A stretch of 64,000 bases of DNA from Pseudomonas sp. CC6-YY-74 (GTDB taxonomy: Bacteria > Pseudomonadota > Gammaproteobacteria > Pseudomonadales > Pseudomonadaceae): positions 2,766,001-2,830,000 of the forward strand of contig NZ_CP019947.1 in assembly GCF_002025205.1 (NCBI RefSeq), read 5' to 3'. Position numbers and translations under genes: made by a program. This document shows, one piece after another, positions 13,054 through 21,961 of this stretch. The stretch's first letter is position 1, and every line of letters begins with the position of its first letter. The notes under the pieces were generated by a model. The model was given only the letters and a program-made list of their open reading frames with translations, did no database searches and was not told where the DNA came from.

Positions 13054-13201
13054 CTAGCAGGCCGTTGAAAAACGTAGGCGAGGCAGCCGAGACAAGGCAA
13101 AAGCAGGCGAGGAAGCGGATTTTACGAGCTGTAAATGAGCATTCCGAGCCTGTTTTTAACGCCGTATCGACAACGTAGGTAGTTTTTCAACGGCCTGCTA
13201 G
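13054..13201. mobile_element. MITE-like element, 148 bp
   Basis: The element is bounded by perfect 20-bp inverted repeats: CTAGCAGGCCGTTGAAAAAC at 13054-13073 and its complement at 13182-13201. There is no coding capacity inside. No clear target duplication beyond the palindromic CTAG ends is visible. I recall similar sequences between genes in several Pseudomonas genomes. It lies between two genes, and its right end overlaps the stop codon of the adjacent UbiB-like gene. A transposase source is not present in the window. Confidence 0.8.
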
Positions 13202-14493
13202 TGGTTCTGCACCAGCGCCATCTGTTCATGCAGCAGATCTGCCAGCGGCAAGGCCACCCCCAGCCGGCTGAGATTCCAGTAATGCCCTTCCAGGGTGCGG
13301 TTGACCAGCAGGGTGGCCGGCGCCGGTTGCAGGCTGCCAAGCGCGCCCAATACATCCGGTAACAGCGCCTGCACCTGTTGGTGCAGCGGCGTGGCGGCGA
13401 AATCCCAGCACTTGCCCCGCTGCAACAACGGCCCGAGCAGCCCATGCAACTGGCGATACAGGCCATAAGGGGTGGTCGATTGCGGCTGGCGTGTGCCCAG
13501 TGCCTGGAAAGCCCGCTCCAGCTGTTCGCCATCGCGCGCCTGCAGCGCCCGGTAGGTTTGCACGTAGGCGCCCAGCAACGCGGGCGACAATGTCTGAACG
13601 CAGCCGAAGTCATACACCACCAATTCGCCGGTGGCGGTGTAGGCGAAATTACCCGGATGCGGGTCGGCATGCAGCAACCCCAGCTCGAAGGCCTGCGTAC
13701 TCAGCCAGCGCACCAGCGTCAGGGCCAGGCGTTCGCGCACCTCGGCACTGGCCTGAGCGACTTCGGCAAAGGGCAAGCCGGGCTCTTCGCTCAACGCCAG
13801 TACGCCCGGCCGGCACAGATCTTCCTGCGGCTGCGGCAAGCGCAGCCCCGGCCAGTCGGCAAAGTGCGCGCGGAACTGCTGCAGGCGGCGCATCTCCGCC
13901 GGGTAATCCAGTTCGGCCGCGATCACCGCCGCCAGTTCTTGATAGACCCCTTCCAACTGTTCGGCTGGCGCGCGGAACAAGCGCCCGAGCGGCAGCAGAC
14001 GACGCAACTGGCGCAAATCTGCCGCGCAGATCTCGGCGATACCGGGGTACTGCACCTTGAGTACCAGCGCCCGCCCATCCAGCGCCACCGCTCGATGCAC
14101 CTGGCCCAGCGAAGCGGCGGCAAACGGCTGCTCCTCGATACTCTGGAAGAACTGGCTTAAATCATCGCCATAGACCTGCTGCAAATGCCCTTGCAGGGCG
14201 CTGAAGGGCAACGCCGGCACCCGGTTTTGCAGTTTGTTCAAGGCCTGCGCCACCGGTTCGGGGAGCACTTCGTGCCATTGCGAGGCCATCTGCCCAAGCT
14301 TGAGCACCGGGCCTTTCATCTCGCCGAGCACAGTGCCCAGTTGCTCGGCCACTGGCTGCCAATCGATGGCCGAGCGGCCCAGGCTGAGCTGCTGTCCGAG
14401 CAGTCCGCCACCGATGCGTGTCGCAGTGCCGGCCAGTTTGAAAAAACGCCCGAGCGCGGAGGCTGAGGATGGAATTAGCGGGGGCTTGGCCAT
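13198..14493 (-). CDS. ABC1/UbiB-family atypical kinase
   Basis: This 431-residue protein belongs to the ABC1/AarF/UbiB family, linked to ubiquinone synthesis or other lipid-related functions. The family-specific K-L-G-Q (KxGQ) is at residues 65-68 and the A-A-A-S loop at 125-128. The ATP-contacting lysine in V-L-K-V-Q-Y-P is residue 146. The D-P-H-P-G-N-F catalytic loop is at 277-283 and the D-F-G at 295-297. All key residues are intact, so it is probably active. It is not ubiB itself: the long C-terminal membrane region is absent and no ubiE/ubiJ is nearby. The stop codon lies inside the right inverted repeat of the adjacent MITE-like element, so its last residues may differ from those of relatives. 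Confidence 0.9.
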   Translation of the reverse strand: MAKPPLIPSSASALGRFFKLAGTATRIGGGLLGQQLSLGRSAIDWQPVAEQLGTVLGEMKGPVLKLGQMASQWHEVLPEPVAQALNKLQNRVPALPFSALQGHLQQVYGDDLSQFFQSIEEQPFAAASLGQVHRAVALDGRALVLKVQYPGIAEICAADLRQLRRLLPLGRLFRAPAEQLEGVYQELAAVIAAELDYPAEMRRLQQFRAHFADWPGLRLPQPQEDLCRPGVLALSEEPGLPFAEVAQASAEVRERLALTLVRWLSTQAFELGLLHADPHPGNFAYTATGELVVYDFGCVQTLSPALLGAYVQTYRALQARDGEQLERAFQALGTRQPQSTTPYGLYRQLHGLLGPLLQRGKCWDFAATPLHQQVQALLPDVLGALGSLQPAPATLLVNRTLEGHYWNLSRLGVALPLADLLHEQMALVQNH

Positions 14494-14594
14494 TGGCGAT
14501 GCTCTTCAGAACGTACAGTGATCATGCGCCTGCTCGGGACAGTTACCAACGGGCAAGCCGGTCAGCAACGATGACCGCGCGGCAACGCCCCGGG

Positions 14595-15020
14595 CTATCG
14601 CGTATTCCAGAACCGCTGCATTTCCACGAAGAGAAAAGTCGCGGTCCAGGTAATCAGCACCAGTCCGGTGAGCGATTCAATTCCGGTCAGGAAGCGCAGA
14701 TCGCCGTGCGGCTGGATATCGCCAAAGCCAAGGGTGGTGAAGGTCGTGAAGGAGAAATACACCGAGTCCATCAAACTGCCGTTGAAGTTGCCTTCCAGGT
14801 AGCCCCAGCCACCGGCGCGGTGCATCACATAGTAGGCGAAAGCGAATATCCACACCTCGACCGCATGCGCCAGCAGAGCGCCACCGACGCCCAACACGAT
14901 GCGAAAGCGGTGGCGCACCTGAATGTGCGGCAACAGCAGCGTCAGCCGATAGAGGAATTCGTAGTGGATGATGACGGCGGCTATCACGATCAGGCTGTTG
15001 ACTAGAAATACGGCGATCAC
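14595..15020 (-). CDS. Two-TM potassium-channel-like protein
   Basis: This small membrane protein of about 141 residues starts at GTG 15020, chosen because AGGA lies 6 bases upstream. A longer frame exists but adds a hydrophilic stretch with no family resemblance. Helices lie at about residues 2-18 and 45-65, with a last helix near 110-130. A pore loop lies between the last two, with the selectivity-filter-like T-L-G-F-G-D (residues 96-101). The GFG variant of GYG is common in bacterial ion-channel domains of this kind. It is probably an inner-membrane K+ channel; selectivity and gating are unknown. It is transcribed in the same direction as the UbiB-like gene, 101 bases away. Confidence 0.85.
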   Translation of the reverse strand: MIAVFLVNSLIVIAAVIIHYEFLYRLTLLLPHIQVRHRFRIVLGVGGALLAHAVEVWIFAFAYYVMHRAGGWGYLEGNFNGSLMDSVYFSFTTFTTLGFGDIQPHGDLRFLTGIESLTGLVLITWTATFLFVEMQRFWNTR

Positions 15021-15329
15021 TGGCGATCCTGCTGTGGAGGGTTTTGATGGGGAGCAATTCTGCTTCGCTGCACCCACGTCGAGCATAGTCTCGACAAAGA
15101 GTCGCAGGCTGGCTACTGGCACCGTGCCTCGGTTGGCTCGTGGCGGCCCCTACGGCGACGAGGCAGCCGGTAGTTTTTGCGAGGCCATCATGCACGCGTA
15201 TGCCTGGGGTTCAAGCGCTGGTCGCGGCCCCTGCCCGCTGATGCAGCTATATTCATGACAGCCAACACACTGTACAGCGGCACCGGCACAGCACAATTTA
15301 CCTGCTTGGCCATCGAGAGGAACAATCCC
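15021..15329. other. 309-bp divergent intergenic region
   Basis: This lies between the K+-channel gene (minus) and the dehalogenase gene (plus) and should hold both promoters. I can point only to a small hairpin (GTCGAG 15078-15083 with CTCGAC 15090-15095) and the GAGAGGAAC ribosome-binding site just before 15330. No confident promoter or gene is visible. Confidence 0.5.
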
Positions 15330-16238
15330 ATGGAGTTTTTACGCACCCCTGACAGCTGCTTTGCCAATCTGCCGGGCTATGCGTTCGCGCCCCACTACCT
15401 GCAGGTGGATGACTGCGAGGGCGGCCAGCTGCGCGTGCACTACCTCGACGAGGGGCCTGCCGCAGCCGCTCCCGTGCTGCTGCTGCATGGCGAACCGTCC
15501 TGGAGTTACCTGTATCGCAAGATGATCCCTCTGCTCGTCGCCGCCGGGCATCGGGTGATCGCCCCCGACCTGATAGGTTTTGGCCGATCCGACAAGCCGA
15601 CTCAACGCCAGGACTACAGCTATCAACGTCACGTTGATTGGATGCATGCGGTACTCGAGCAGCTCGACCTCAAGCACATCACCCTGGTCTGCCAGGACTG
15701 GGGCGGCCTGATCGGTCTGCGCCTGGTCGCGGAAAACCCGCAGCGCTTCGCCCGGGTGGTTGCCGCCAACACCATGCTGCCAACCGGCGATCACACTCCC
15801 GGCGCGGCCTTCAGTAACTGGCAGAAATTCTCCCAGGAGGTGCCGGTATTTCCCGCCGGCGGGGTGATCAAGGGCGGCACCGTGACGACCCTGCCGCAAA
15901 CGGTGATCGACGCCTACGACGCCCCCTACCCGGACGAGCGCTACAAGGAAGGTGCCCGACAGTTTCCCCTGCTGGTGCCGACCACCCCGGACGACCCGGC
16001 CGCAGCGGCCAACCGCGCGGCCTGGACGGTGCTGGCGAATTGGTGCAAACCATTCCTGACCGCCTTCAGCGACAGCGACCCAATCACCGCCGGCGGCGAC
16101 AAACTGATGCAAAAGCTGATTCCCGGCACCCAGGGCCAGGCCCATACCACCATCGCCGGCGCCGGGCATTTCCTCCAGGAAGACCAAGGCGAAGAGCTGG
16201 CCGCCGTGGTGCTGCGCTTTATCATCGCCACGCCCTAG
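15330..16238 (+). CDS. Haloalkane dehalogenase (HLD-I type)
   Basis: This 302-residue alpha/beta-hydrolase hydrolyses carbon-halogen bonds, releasing halide and alcohol. The oxyanion-hole motif H-G-E-P-S-W is at residues 53-58. The nucleophile is D123 in C-Q-D-W-G-G, with W124 as one halide-stabilising residue. The likely acid is D250 and the base is H280 in G-A-G-H-F-L-Q-E-D. W164 sits where the second halide-binding tryptophan of the DhlA group would be. The start is supported by GAGAGGAAC upstream and the family-like M-E-F-L-R-T-P. No halo-organic degradation genes are nearby, so the natural substrate is unknown. Confidence 0.92.
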   Translation: MEFLRTPDSCFANLPGYAFAPHYLQVDDCEGGQLRVHYLDEGPAAAAPVLLLHGEPSWSYLYRKMIPLLVAAGHRVIAPDLIGFGRSDKPTQRQDYSYQRHVDWMHAVLEQLDLKHITLVCQDWGGLIGLRLVAENPQRFARVVAANTMLPTGDHTPGAAFSNWQKFSQEVPVFPAGGVIKGGTVTTLPQTVIDAYDAPYPDERYKEGARQFPLLVPTTPDDPAAAANRAAWTVLANWCKPFLTAFSDSDPITAGGDKLMQKLIPGTQGQAHTTIAGAGHFLQEDQGEELAAVVLRFIIATP

Positions 16239-16269
16239 CAGCCTGCCCCTGAATGGTTTAGCGGCCGCC

Positions 16270-16295
16270 AGCGCCACGCCTCACGGCGTGGCGCT
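16270..16295. terminator. Hairpin between convergent genes
   Basis: A perfect 11-bp stem AGCGCCACGCC / GGCGTGGCGCT (16270-16280 with 16285-16295) closes a 4-base loop. The stop codon of the minus-strand gene (16281-16283) is in the loop, so the last codons of that gene form one arm. No U-tract is seen on either strand, so termination would be inefficient or of another kind. Confidence 0.55.
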
Positions 16296-17072
16296 GCTCA
16301 GGAACACACGCATACGTTGCTGATAAGCCGCGGACTCACGCTGCAACGCGATGGCGCTCCAGATGGCCTCTGTCAGGGCGGCATGGTTCGCGACCAGAGC
16401 CTTGGACAGCATCAGGTAGTAGGGTTTTTCTTCCAGCAGCATCTCGACCTTCTCGATCCGTGCAGCCAGCGGCGGATTGGCCTGCAGGACGAAGTCGGCG
16501 CGCTGGCTCTGCAACGCCGCCGCCTCAATACGTCCGTACTGGAGCATCCGCAGCAGCGCCAGGGGGTCGCGACTGGTTTCATCCACCTCGGCGCCCTGCT
16601 CACGCAGAAATGCTGCGATGGAAAACCCGCTCAGGGAACCGATTCGGCCACTCAGCTGCTGGAACGCCGAACCGTCCCAGGACACCGAGTCGCCCCGGCG
16701 GCGGTAAAGCGCATAGCGCGACATGTGCAGGCGCTTACTCGCGTCAGGCTGACCATCCGCCGCCATGGGATAGCGCCCGGCGCTCATGCGTTCGACCTTG
16801 AAGCTGGAGGCGAAGGCGCCGTCATAAGTGCCCTGTTCCAGCCCGGACAGGCAACGCTTCCAGGGCACGGACACATAGGTGAAGGTCACCGGCAGGGTCT
16901 GTTCGACCAACCCCAGCAACTGCAGATTAAGCCCGCTCTTGTCAGTCATGACCCAGGGATAGGCATCCTGGTCCTCATGGCAAAAAGTCAGCTGCTGTGC
17001 CGCTGTTTGCTCAGCCATAACCACGGCGGGACAAAAAAACAACCAAGCAGTACAAATGAACAACCTGAGCAA
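16281..17072 (-). CDS. Periplasmic solute-binding-like protein (TTG start)
   Basis: This is an exported family-3 solute-binding protein of about 263 residues. I start it at TTG 17072 because GGGGGAGG lies 8 bases upstream and the resulting N-terminus is a proper signal peptide (L-L-R-L-F-I-C-T-A-W-L-F-F-C-P-A-V-V-M-A). A longer frame to 17192 would add a hydrophilic, basic region and run into sbcC. The mature part has V-S-V-P-W-K-R-C-L at about residues 66-74, a pattern shared by orphan polar amino-acid-binding-like proteins of pseudomonads. No permease is adjacent. The ligand is unknown. Confidence 0.82.
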   Translation of the reverse strand: MLRLFICTAWLFFCPAVVMAEQTAAQQLTFCHEDQDAYPWVMTDKSGLNLQLLGLVEQTLPVTFTYVSVPWKRCLSGLEQGTYDGAFASSFKVERMSAGRYPMAADGQPDASKRLHMSRYALYRRRGDSVSWDGSAFQQLSGRIGSLSGFSIAAFLREQGAEVDETSRDPLALLRMLQYGRIEAAALQSQRADFVLQANPPLAARIEKVEMLLEEKPYYLMLSKALVANHAALTEAIWSAIALQRESAAYQQRMRVFLSSATP

Positions 17073-17181
17073 AGTGTGTTCCTCCCCCGGCCCTGGTTGG
17101 GCATCACGTCCATGCTCATAGCATGTATCAACGCGCCTGGTCAGCGCCCTGGCCAGTATAGGTAAAGACGCGGGCAGCGAG

Positions 17182-20100
17182 TCACAGGGCATAACGGCGG
17201 TCCAGGGCGCTGTAGCCCATGCCCACGCTCTTGTGCACTTTCAGTTGCACCGGAATCCGCTCCTTCATGGCCTCGACGTGGCTGATCACGCCGATCATCT
17301 TGCCGCTGGCATTCAGGCTATCGAGGGCATCCAAGGCGATTTCCAGGGTTTCGCCGTCCAAGGTGCCGAAGCCTTCGTCGAGAAACAGCGAGTCGATGCT
17401 GGTCTTGTGGCTGACCAGGTCGGACAGGGCTAACGCCAGGGCCAGGCTGACCAGGAAGCTTTCGCCGCCGGACAGGGTCTTGGTGTCGCGGGCGACATCG
17501 GCCTGCCAGGTGTCGATCACTTCCAGTTCCAGTTCGCCGCTGCTACGCCGGGCCAGCTGGTAGCGGCCATGCAGGCGTTCGAGTTGCTGGTTGGCCAGGT
17601 AGACCAGGTGATCGAGGGTCAGGCCTTGGGCAAACTTGCGGTACTTGGCGCCGTCGGCCGAGCCGATCAGGCTGTTGAGTTGCTGCCAGAGGTCGTACTC
17701 GACCTGCTTGGCTTGGATCCCGGCGAACAGACTCTGCTGGCTCAGCCGCCGTGCATCGTCGCCCTGCAACTGGGCGCGGATTTCGCCCTGGCGCTGGGTC
17801 AGGGTTTTTAGCTCGGCAGTCAGCAGCAGCAGGCGTTGTTCAAGCTGTTCGCGCTCGAGTTCACTGGCCGGATTGGCCTGCAAGGTCGCCAACTGTTGCT
17901 CGGCGGCGGTTTTCAGCGCCTGGGCCTCGGCCAGGGATTTGTCCAGGCGCTCCTTGAGCCGGGACAGCGCAGCACGCTGCTGATCGTCAAGCAGCGCAGC
18001 CTGGAATGCGCCCTCGTCGCCGAACGGGCTGGCGGCCAGGGCCGCCGCCCATTGCTGCACCTTGGTCTGCAGGTCGTGCTGATCATCAATCAGCCGCTGC
18101 GCCTGGGTCTGTTGCGTACCGTGCAATTGCTGATGACGGCTTTGCTCATGGCTTAGCTGCGCCTCGCTTTGCCGCAGGGCGGCCCGCGCATCGGCAACCG
18201 CCGCCAGTGTCGGCGGCTGTTCCTGCTGCTCTGCCGCCCAGCGCTGTAGCCAGTTGCCGTGCAGTTCGCGGGCAACGCTGAGGGCATGTTCCAGCTCGCG
18301 CTGTTCACCCTCCAGTTGCTGACGCCGTTGCTGCGCCTGCTGCCAGCTGTGCCACTCGACTTCGCGCTCGCGCAGCCAGGCGTCACCGTCGGCTGGCAGG
18401 TTATAGCCGAGGGCGCCCAGCTCTTGGCCGAGGAGGCTGTCGCGTTCGCGGCGCTGGCCCTGCAATTGTTCGAGACGGGTGGCGAGGTCCGCCACCTGGG
18501 TGTCCTGATGCTGCCGTTGCTGACTGCTCAGGGCCAGCTGTTGCTGCCTGGCGATGCACGCCTGCTCGAGCTGCTGACGAGCCGTGCGCGCGCCGTCATG
18601 GGCGCTCTTCACGTGTTCGAGCTGATCCAGACTGCGCTGGATGGCATCCAGCTCACCCGCCTGCTGCTGCTCATACGCGGCCAAGGCGGCAGCATCGGCC
18701 AGCACGGTGCCGAGCTGCTCGGTCAACTGCTGCCAGCGTTGCTCCTGCTGAGTGTGCTCCTGATGGGTACGTTGCAACTGCTGCCGCTGCTGCTCGAGCT
18801 GGGTGGTCAAGGTCGCCAGCTCGCTGGCCAGACGCTGACCGCTGCCGGTCAGGGTTTCCAGTTCGGCCTTCTTCGCCAGCAAGGTCTGTTGGGTCGCGCA
18901 AACGTCCAGTGCCTGGTAGGCGGCAATCGCCGGGTGTTCGTGGGCACCACACAACGGGCAGGCTTGGCCCTCCTGCAGCTGCGCGCGGTAGGTCTCCAGG
19001 GCCTGGATGCGCTGCTCCTGCTCCAGCAGTTTTTCCTGGTCGCGCAGCTGTTGCTGCACGTCCTTGTAGCGCGCGCGCAAGGCGAGCACTTCGGCATCCT
19101 TGGCGGCGTGCTGGCCGTGCAATTCGCGCAGTTTGCCGTCCAGCTGCGTCTGTTGTTCGGCCAACTGCAGGCGCGTGCTGACCAGCTGCTTGAGCTGGCC
19201 CAGCAGGCCGCTGCGGCGGTGCAGCAACTGCCAGTGCTCGCGCAGGGCGGCTTCGCTGCGCCCGGCCAACAGGCCATCGACTAGCCGCTGCTGCTCGCCT
19301 TCCACCCGTTGCGCTGCAAGCAGGTGCGCCTGCTCGGCGCTCAACTGCGCGGCCTGCTCGGCCAACTGCCGATCCAGCACCTGCACGGCCTGCGCGGTCT
19401 GCTGCTGGCGGCTGCCGAGCTGGTCGATGTCCACGCCCAACTGCTGGCGCGCCGCGAACTGGCTGCGCCAAGCCACCAGTTGCTCACCGAGCCGAGCGTG
19501 TTGCGCGTGCTCGGCCAGGCGGGTGTCCAGCTGCTGGCGCTGCGCGGCCAGCTGATCGTACGCGTGCTGCCGCTCGCCAAGCAGTTGCTGGCTGAACTGG
19601 TGCGCCTGCCACAGACAGGCGCTGCTGCGCTGTACGGTCTGCTGCTGCTCGAGCCGGGTCTGCTGCAAGGCCTGCTCAGCCTGGTGCACGGCCTGCTGCG
19701 CCTGCTGCCAGTCGCGATAAATAGGCTGCAACTTTGCCGCGGGTTCGCTGGCGGCCAGTTGCGCCAGCTGCGCCTGGGCGGCCTGCAATTCGTCCTGGGC
19801 CCGCTGCTCGGCCAGCGCCGTGCTGTGCTGCTGGCTCTGCGCTTTGCCCAGGTCATCGCGCCATTGGCGCTGGCGTTGCAGTTCGACCTGCTCGGCATTC
19901 AGGCGGGTGTCTTCGGCGCCCAGGCGTTCGGCTTCGAGCTGCAGCGCGCGACGCTGTTCGTCGCCCAACAACTCGACGCCTTCGGCCCGCGCACGCAGTT
20001 GATCGAGCGCGCCCTTGACCTCGCGGGTCTGCTCGAACACGCGCTGGGAAATCTGGCCGTAGATGTCGGTGCCGGTCAGCTCTTCGAGCAGCTCGGCGCG

Positions 20101-20601
20101 CTGGTTGGCATTGGCTTCGAGGAAGGCGGCAAACCCGCCCTGAGCCAGCAACATGGACTTGGTGAAACGTTCGAAATCCAGGCCCGTCAGGCGCTCGGTC
20201 TCGCGCAGCTTCTCGTTGATCTTGTCGGTGAGGATAGTGCCGTCGGCCGCCGCCAGTTCCACCTTGGGCGCCTGCAGCGCGCCGCCGGCCTTGTCGCGGG
20301 CGCGGCGCTGGCTCCAGAAGGCACGGTAACGCGCGCCCTTGACCTCGAATTCGACCTCGGCCAGGCAATCGCCGGTGTGCCGGGTCATCAGCTCGTTGGC
20401 GCTGGCCGACACGCTGCTCATGCGCGGCGTGCGGTGGTACAGGGCCAGGCAGATGGCGTCGAGCAAGGTGGTCTTGCCGGCGCCGGTCGGCCCGGTGATG
20501 GCGAACAGGCCGTTGTCCTTGAACGGCTCGGCGGTGAAATCGATCTTCCACTCGCCCTTCAGCGAGTTGAGGTTCTTCAGGCGCAGGCTGAGGATCTTCA
20601 T
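17182..20601 (-). CDS. sbcC: Exonuclease subunit SbcC
   Basis: This 1139-residue Rad50-like ATPase works with SbcD to cleave hairpins and process DNA double-strand ends. Walker A is G-P-T-G-A-G-K-T-T (residues 37-45). Two very long coiled-coil arms, extremely rich in Q, L, A and E, flank the zinc hook C-P-L-C (548-551). The C-terminal half carries the signature L-S-G-G-E-S-F-L-V-S-L-A-L-A-L-A-L-S-D-L and the Walker B region S-L-F-L-D-E-G-F-G-T-L-D. It overlaps the sbcD stop codon by 4 bases (ATGA), so the subunits are translationally coupled. Length is usual for the family. Confidence 0.97.
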   Translation of the reverse strand: MKILSLRLKNLNSLKGEWKIDFTAEPFKDNGLFAITGPTGAGKTTLLDAICLALYHRTPRMSSVSASANELMTRHTGDCLAEVEFEVKGARYRAFWSQRRARDKAGGALQAPKVELAAADGTILTDKINEKLRETERLTGLDFERFTKSMLLAQGGFAAFLEANANQRAELLEELTGTDIYGQISQRVFEQTREVKGALDQLRARAEGVELLGDEQRRALQLEAERLGAEDTRLNAEQVELQRQRQWRDDLGKAQSQQHSTALAEQRAQDELQAAQAQLAQLAASEPAAKLQPIYRDWQQAQQAVHQAEQALQQTRLEQQQTVQRSSACLWQAHQFSQQLLGERQHAYDQLAAQRQQLDTRLAEHAQHARLGEQLVAWRSQFAARQQLGVDIDQLGSRQQQTAQAVQVLDRQLAEQAAQLSAEQAHLLAAQRVEGEQQRLVDGLLAGRSEAALREHWQLLHRRSGLLGQLKQLVSTRLQLAEQQTQLDGKLRELHGQHAAKDAEVLALRARYKDVQQQLRDQEKLLEQEQRIQALETYRAQLQEGQACPLCGAHEHPAIAAYQALDVCATQQTLLAKKAELETLTGSGQRLASELATLTTQLEQQRQQLQRTHQEHTQQEQRWQQLTEQLGTVLADAAALAAYEQQQAGELDAIQRSLDQLEHVKSAHDGARTARQQLEQACIARQQQLALSSQQRQHQDTQVADLATRLEQLQGQRRERDSLLGQELGALGYNLPADGDAWLREREVEWHSWQQAQQRRQQLEGEQRELEHALSVARELHGNWLQRWAAEQQEQPPTLAAVADARAALRQSEAQLSHEQSRHQQLHGTQQTQAQRLIDDQHDLQTKVQQWAAALAASPFGDEGAFQAALLDDQQRAALSRLKERLDKSLAEAQALKTAAEQQLATLQANPASELEREQLEQRLLLLTAELKTLTQRQGEIRAQLQGDDARRLSQQSLFAGIQAKQVEYDLWQQLNSLIGSADGAKYRKFAQGLTLDHLVYLANQQLERLHGRYQLARRSSGELELEVIDTWQADVARDTKTLSGGESFLVSLALALALSDLVSHKTSIDSLFLDEGFGTLDGETLEIALDALDSLNASGKMIGVISHVEAMKERIPVQLKVHKSVGMGYSALDRRYAL

Positions 20602-21818
20602 GCCTCGCCCTCGCGCAATGCGCCGACCACTTGCCGATACAGGGCGAGCAAAGGTGCCTGCTGCGCCTGATCCAGACTTTCGCTGCCCAGGCGCTGGGCG
20701 AACACCTGCTCCACGCTCAGTTCGTCCAGGGTTTCCCTGGCCTGGCCCTGCAACGCGGCCACGGCATTACCGCGCTCGCGGCGGATGCGCAGCACTTCGA
20801 CCGGCAAGCCCTCGCACAGCGCGGCGATGCGCAGCTGCAGGTCGCTGAGGTAGTCATCGGTGCTCACCAGCACTTCCAGCCACACCGGCAACTCGCTGCT
20901 GCCCTGCTGCGCGGCCTCGGCAATCGCCGGTTCCAGCTCCTTGAGCGATCCGCGTACGGACAACAGTGGCTGGAAACGCGGCACCGGCAAGGGCGTGATA
21001 GCGCGCAAACCGCTGCCATCCAGCTCGACCAGCAACACCTCCTTCTGCTGCCTGGCCTCATCGAAACTCAACGGGATCGGCGAACCGCAATAGCGGATAT
21101 GCTCCAGGCCGCCGACCTTCTGCGGCCGGTGGATATGCCCCAGGGCGATATAGGCAGCCGGCGGGAAGGCGCTGGTGGGGAAGGCTTCCAGGCTGCCGAC
21201 GTAGATCTCGCGCACCGACTCGCTGGCGCTAGCGCCGACCGTGGTCAAATGCCCGCTGGCGATGATTGGCACGTCGCCACCCAGCTCGTCGCGCTCGGCC
21301 TCGGCCAGGGCATACAGATCCTGGTAATGCTGCTGGATCGCCTGCTGCAACGACAGTTGCTTGTCTTGCGCACTCTGCCCGGCCTGGCTCTGCAGCACAT
21401 CGCGCGGGCGGATAAAGGGAATACCGCAGAGAATCGCCCCGGGCGCGCCGTCGCGCCGGTGCAGCACCAGCAGTTGCTCGCGCAGATCGGCACACACGCC
21501 AGGGATCACCCGGGTATCCAGCTGCGCCAGCAGGGTCTTGCTCTCGCCGAGCATGGCCACCGAATCGTGGTTGCCGCCGAGCACCACCAGCTCGCAGCCG
21601 CTGCCGCGCAGCTCGACGATAAAGCGGTTGTACTGCTCGCGGGCATAGCTGGGCGGCGCGCCGGTGTCGAAGATATCGCCGGCGATCAGCAGCGCATCGA
21701 CCTCATGTGCGTGCACCTGCTCGATCAGCCAAGCGCAGAAAGCCTGGTGTTCGGCCTGGCGGGTCTTGCCCATGAAGTGCTGGCCAAGGTGCCAGTCGGA
21801 GGTGTGCAGAATGCGCAT
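20598..21818 (-). CDS. sbcD: Exonuclease subunit SbcD
   Basis: This 406-residue Mre11-like nuclease is the partner of SbcC. It has the metallophosphoesterase motifs in order: H-T-S-D-W-H-L-G-Q near the start, A-G-D-I-F-D-T-G, G-G-N-H-D-S, S-G-H-L-T, and A-L-G-H-I-H-R-P-Q. The start M-R-I-L-H-T-S-D-W-H-L-G is that of the family. An in-frame start at 21908 would add 30 residues before it. The C-terminal third is the capping domain typical of SbcD. It is the first gene of the sbcDC operon. Confidence 0.97.
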   Translation of the reverse strand: MRILHTSDWHLGQHFMGKTRQAEHQAFCAWLIEQVHAHEVDALLIAGDIFDTGAPPSYAREQYNRFIVELRGSGCELVVLGGNHDSVAMLGESKTLLAQLDTRVIPGVCADLREQLLVLHRRDGAPGAILCGIPFIRPRDVLQSQAGQSAQDKQLSLQQAIQQHYQDLYALAEAERDELGGDVPIIASGHLTTVGASASESVREIYVGSLEAFPTSAFPPAAYIALGHIHRPQKVGGLEHIRYCGSPIPLSFDEARQQKEVLLVELDGSGLRAITPLPVPRFQPLLSVRGSLKELEPAIAEAAQQGSSELPVWLEVLVSTDDYLSDLQLRIAALCEGLPVEVLRIRRERGNAVAALQGQARETLDELSVEQVFAQRLGSESLDQAQQAPLLALYRQVVGALREGEA

Positions 21819-21961
21819 CTCGCTGTAATTCTCACGAAAAATAATCCGGCAACCTTGCCTGTTCGCACCGGTCGAAGCAAATACTCGATAGGTCGCCGCG
21901 GCAGCCAAGGCTGAATCGGTAAAATCGCCTCAGCACTCAATAACCAGGAGGATCGCACCGC

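Noticed and set aside
13054..13201. A protein-coding gene inside the 13-kb repeat
   Set aside because: The interior is too short, has stop codons in each frame, and matches the pattern of a non-coding element with terminal repeats.
17073..17192. Longer N-terminus for the binding protein, starting at 17192
   Set aside because: It would overlap the end of sbcC and place a basic, hydrophilic stretch before a good signal peptide; a TTG at 17072 has a strong Shine-Dalgarno sequence.
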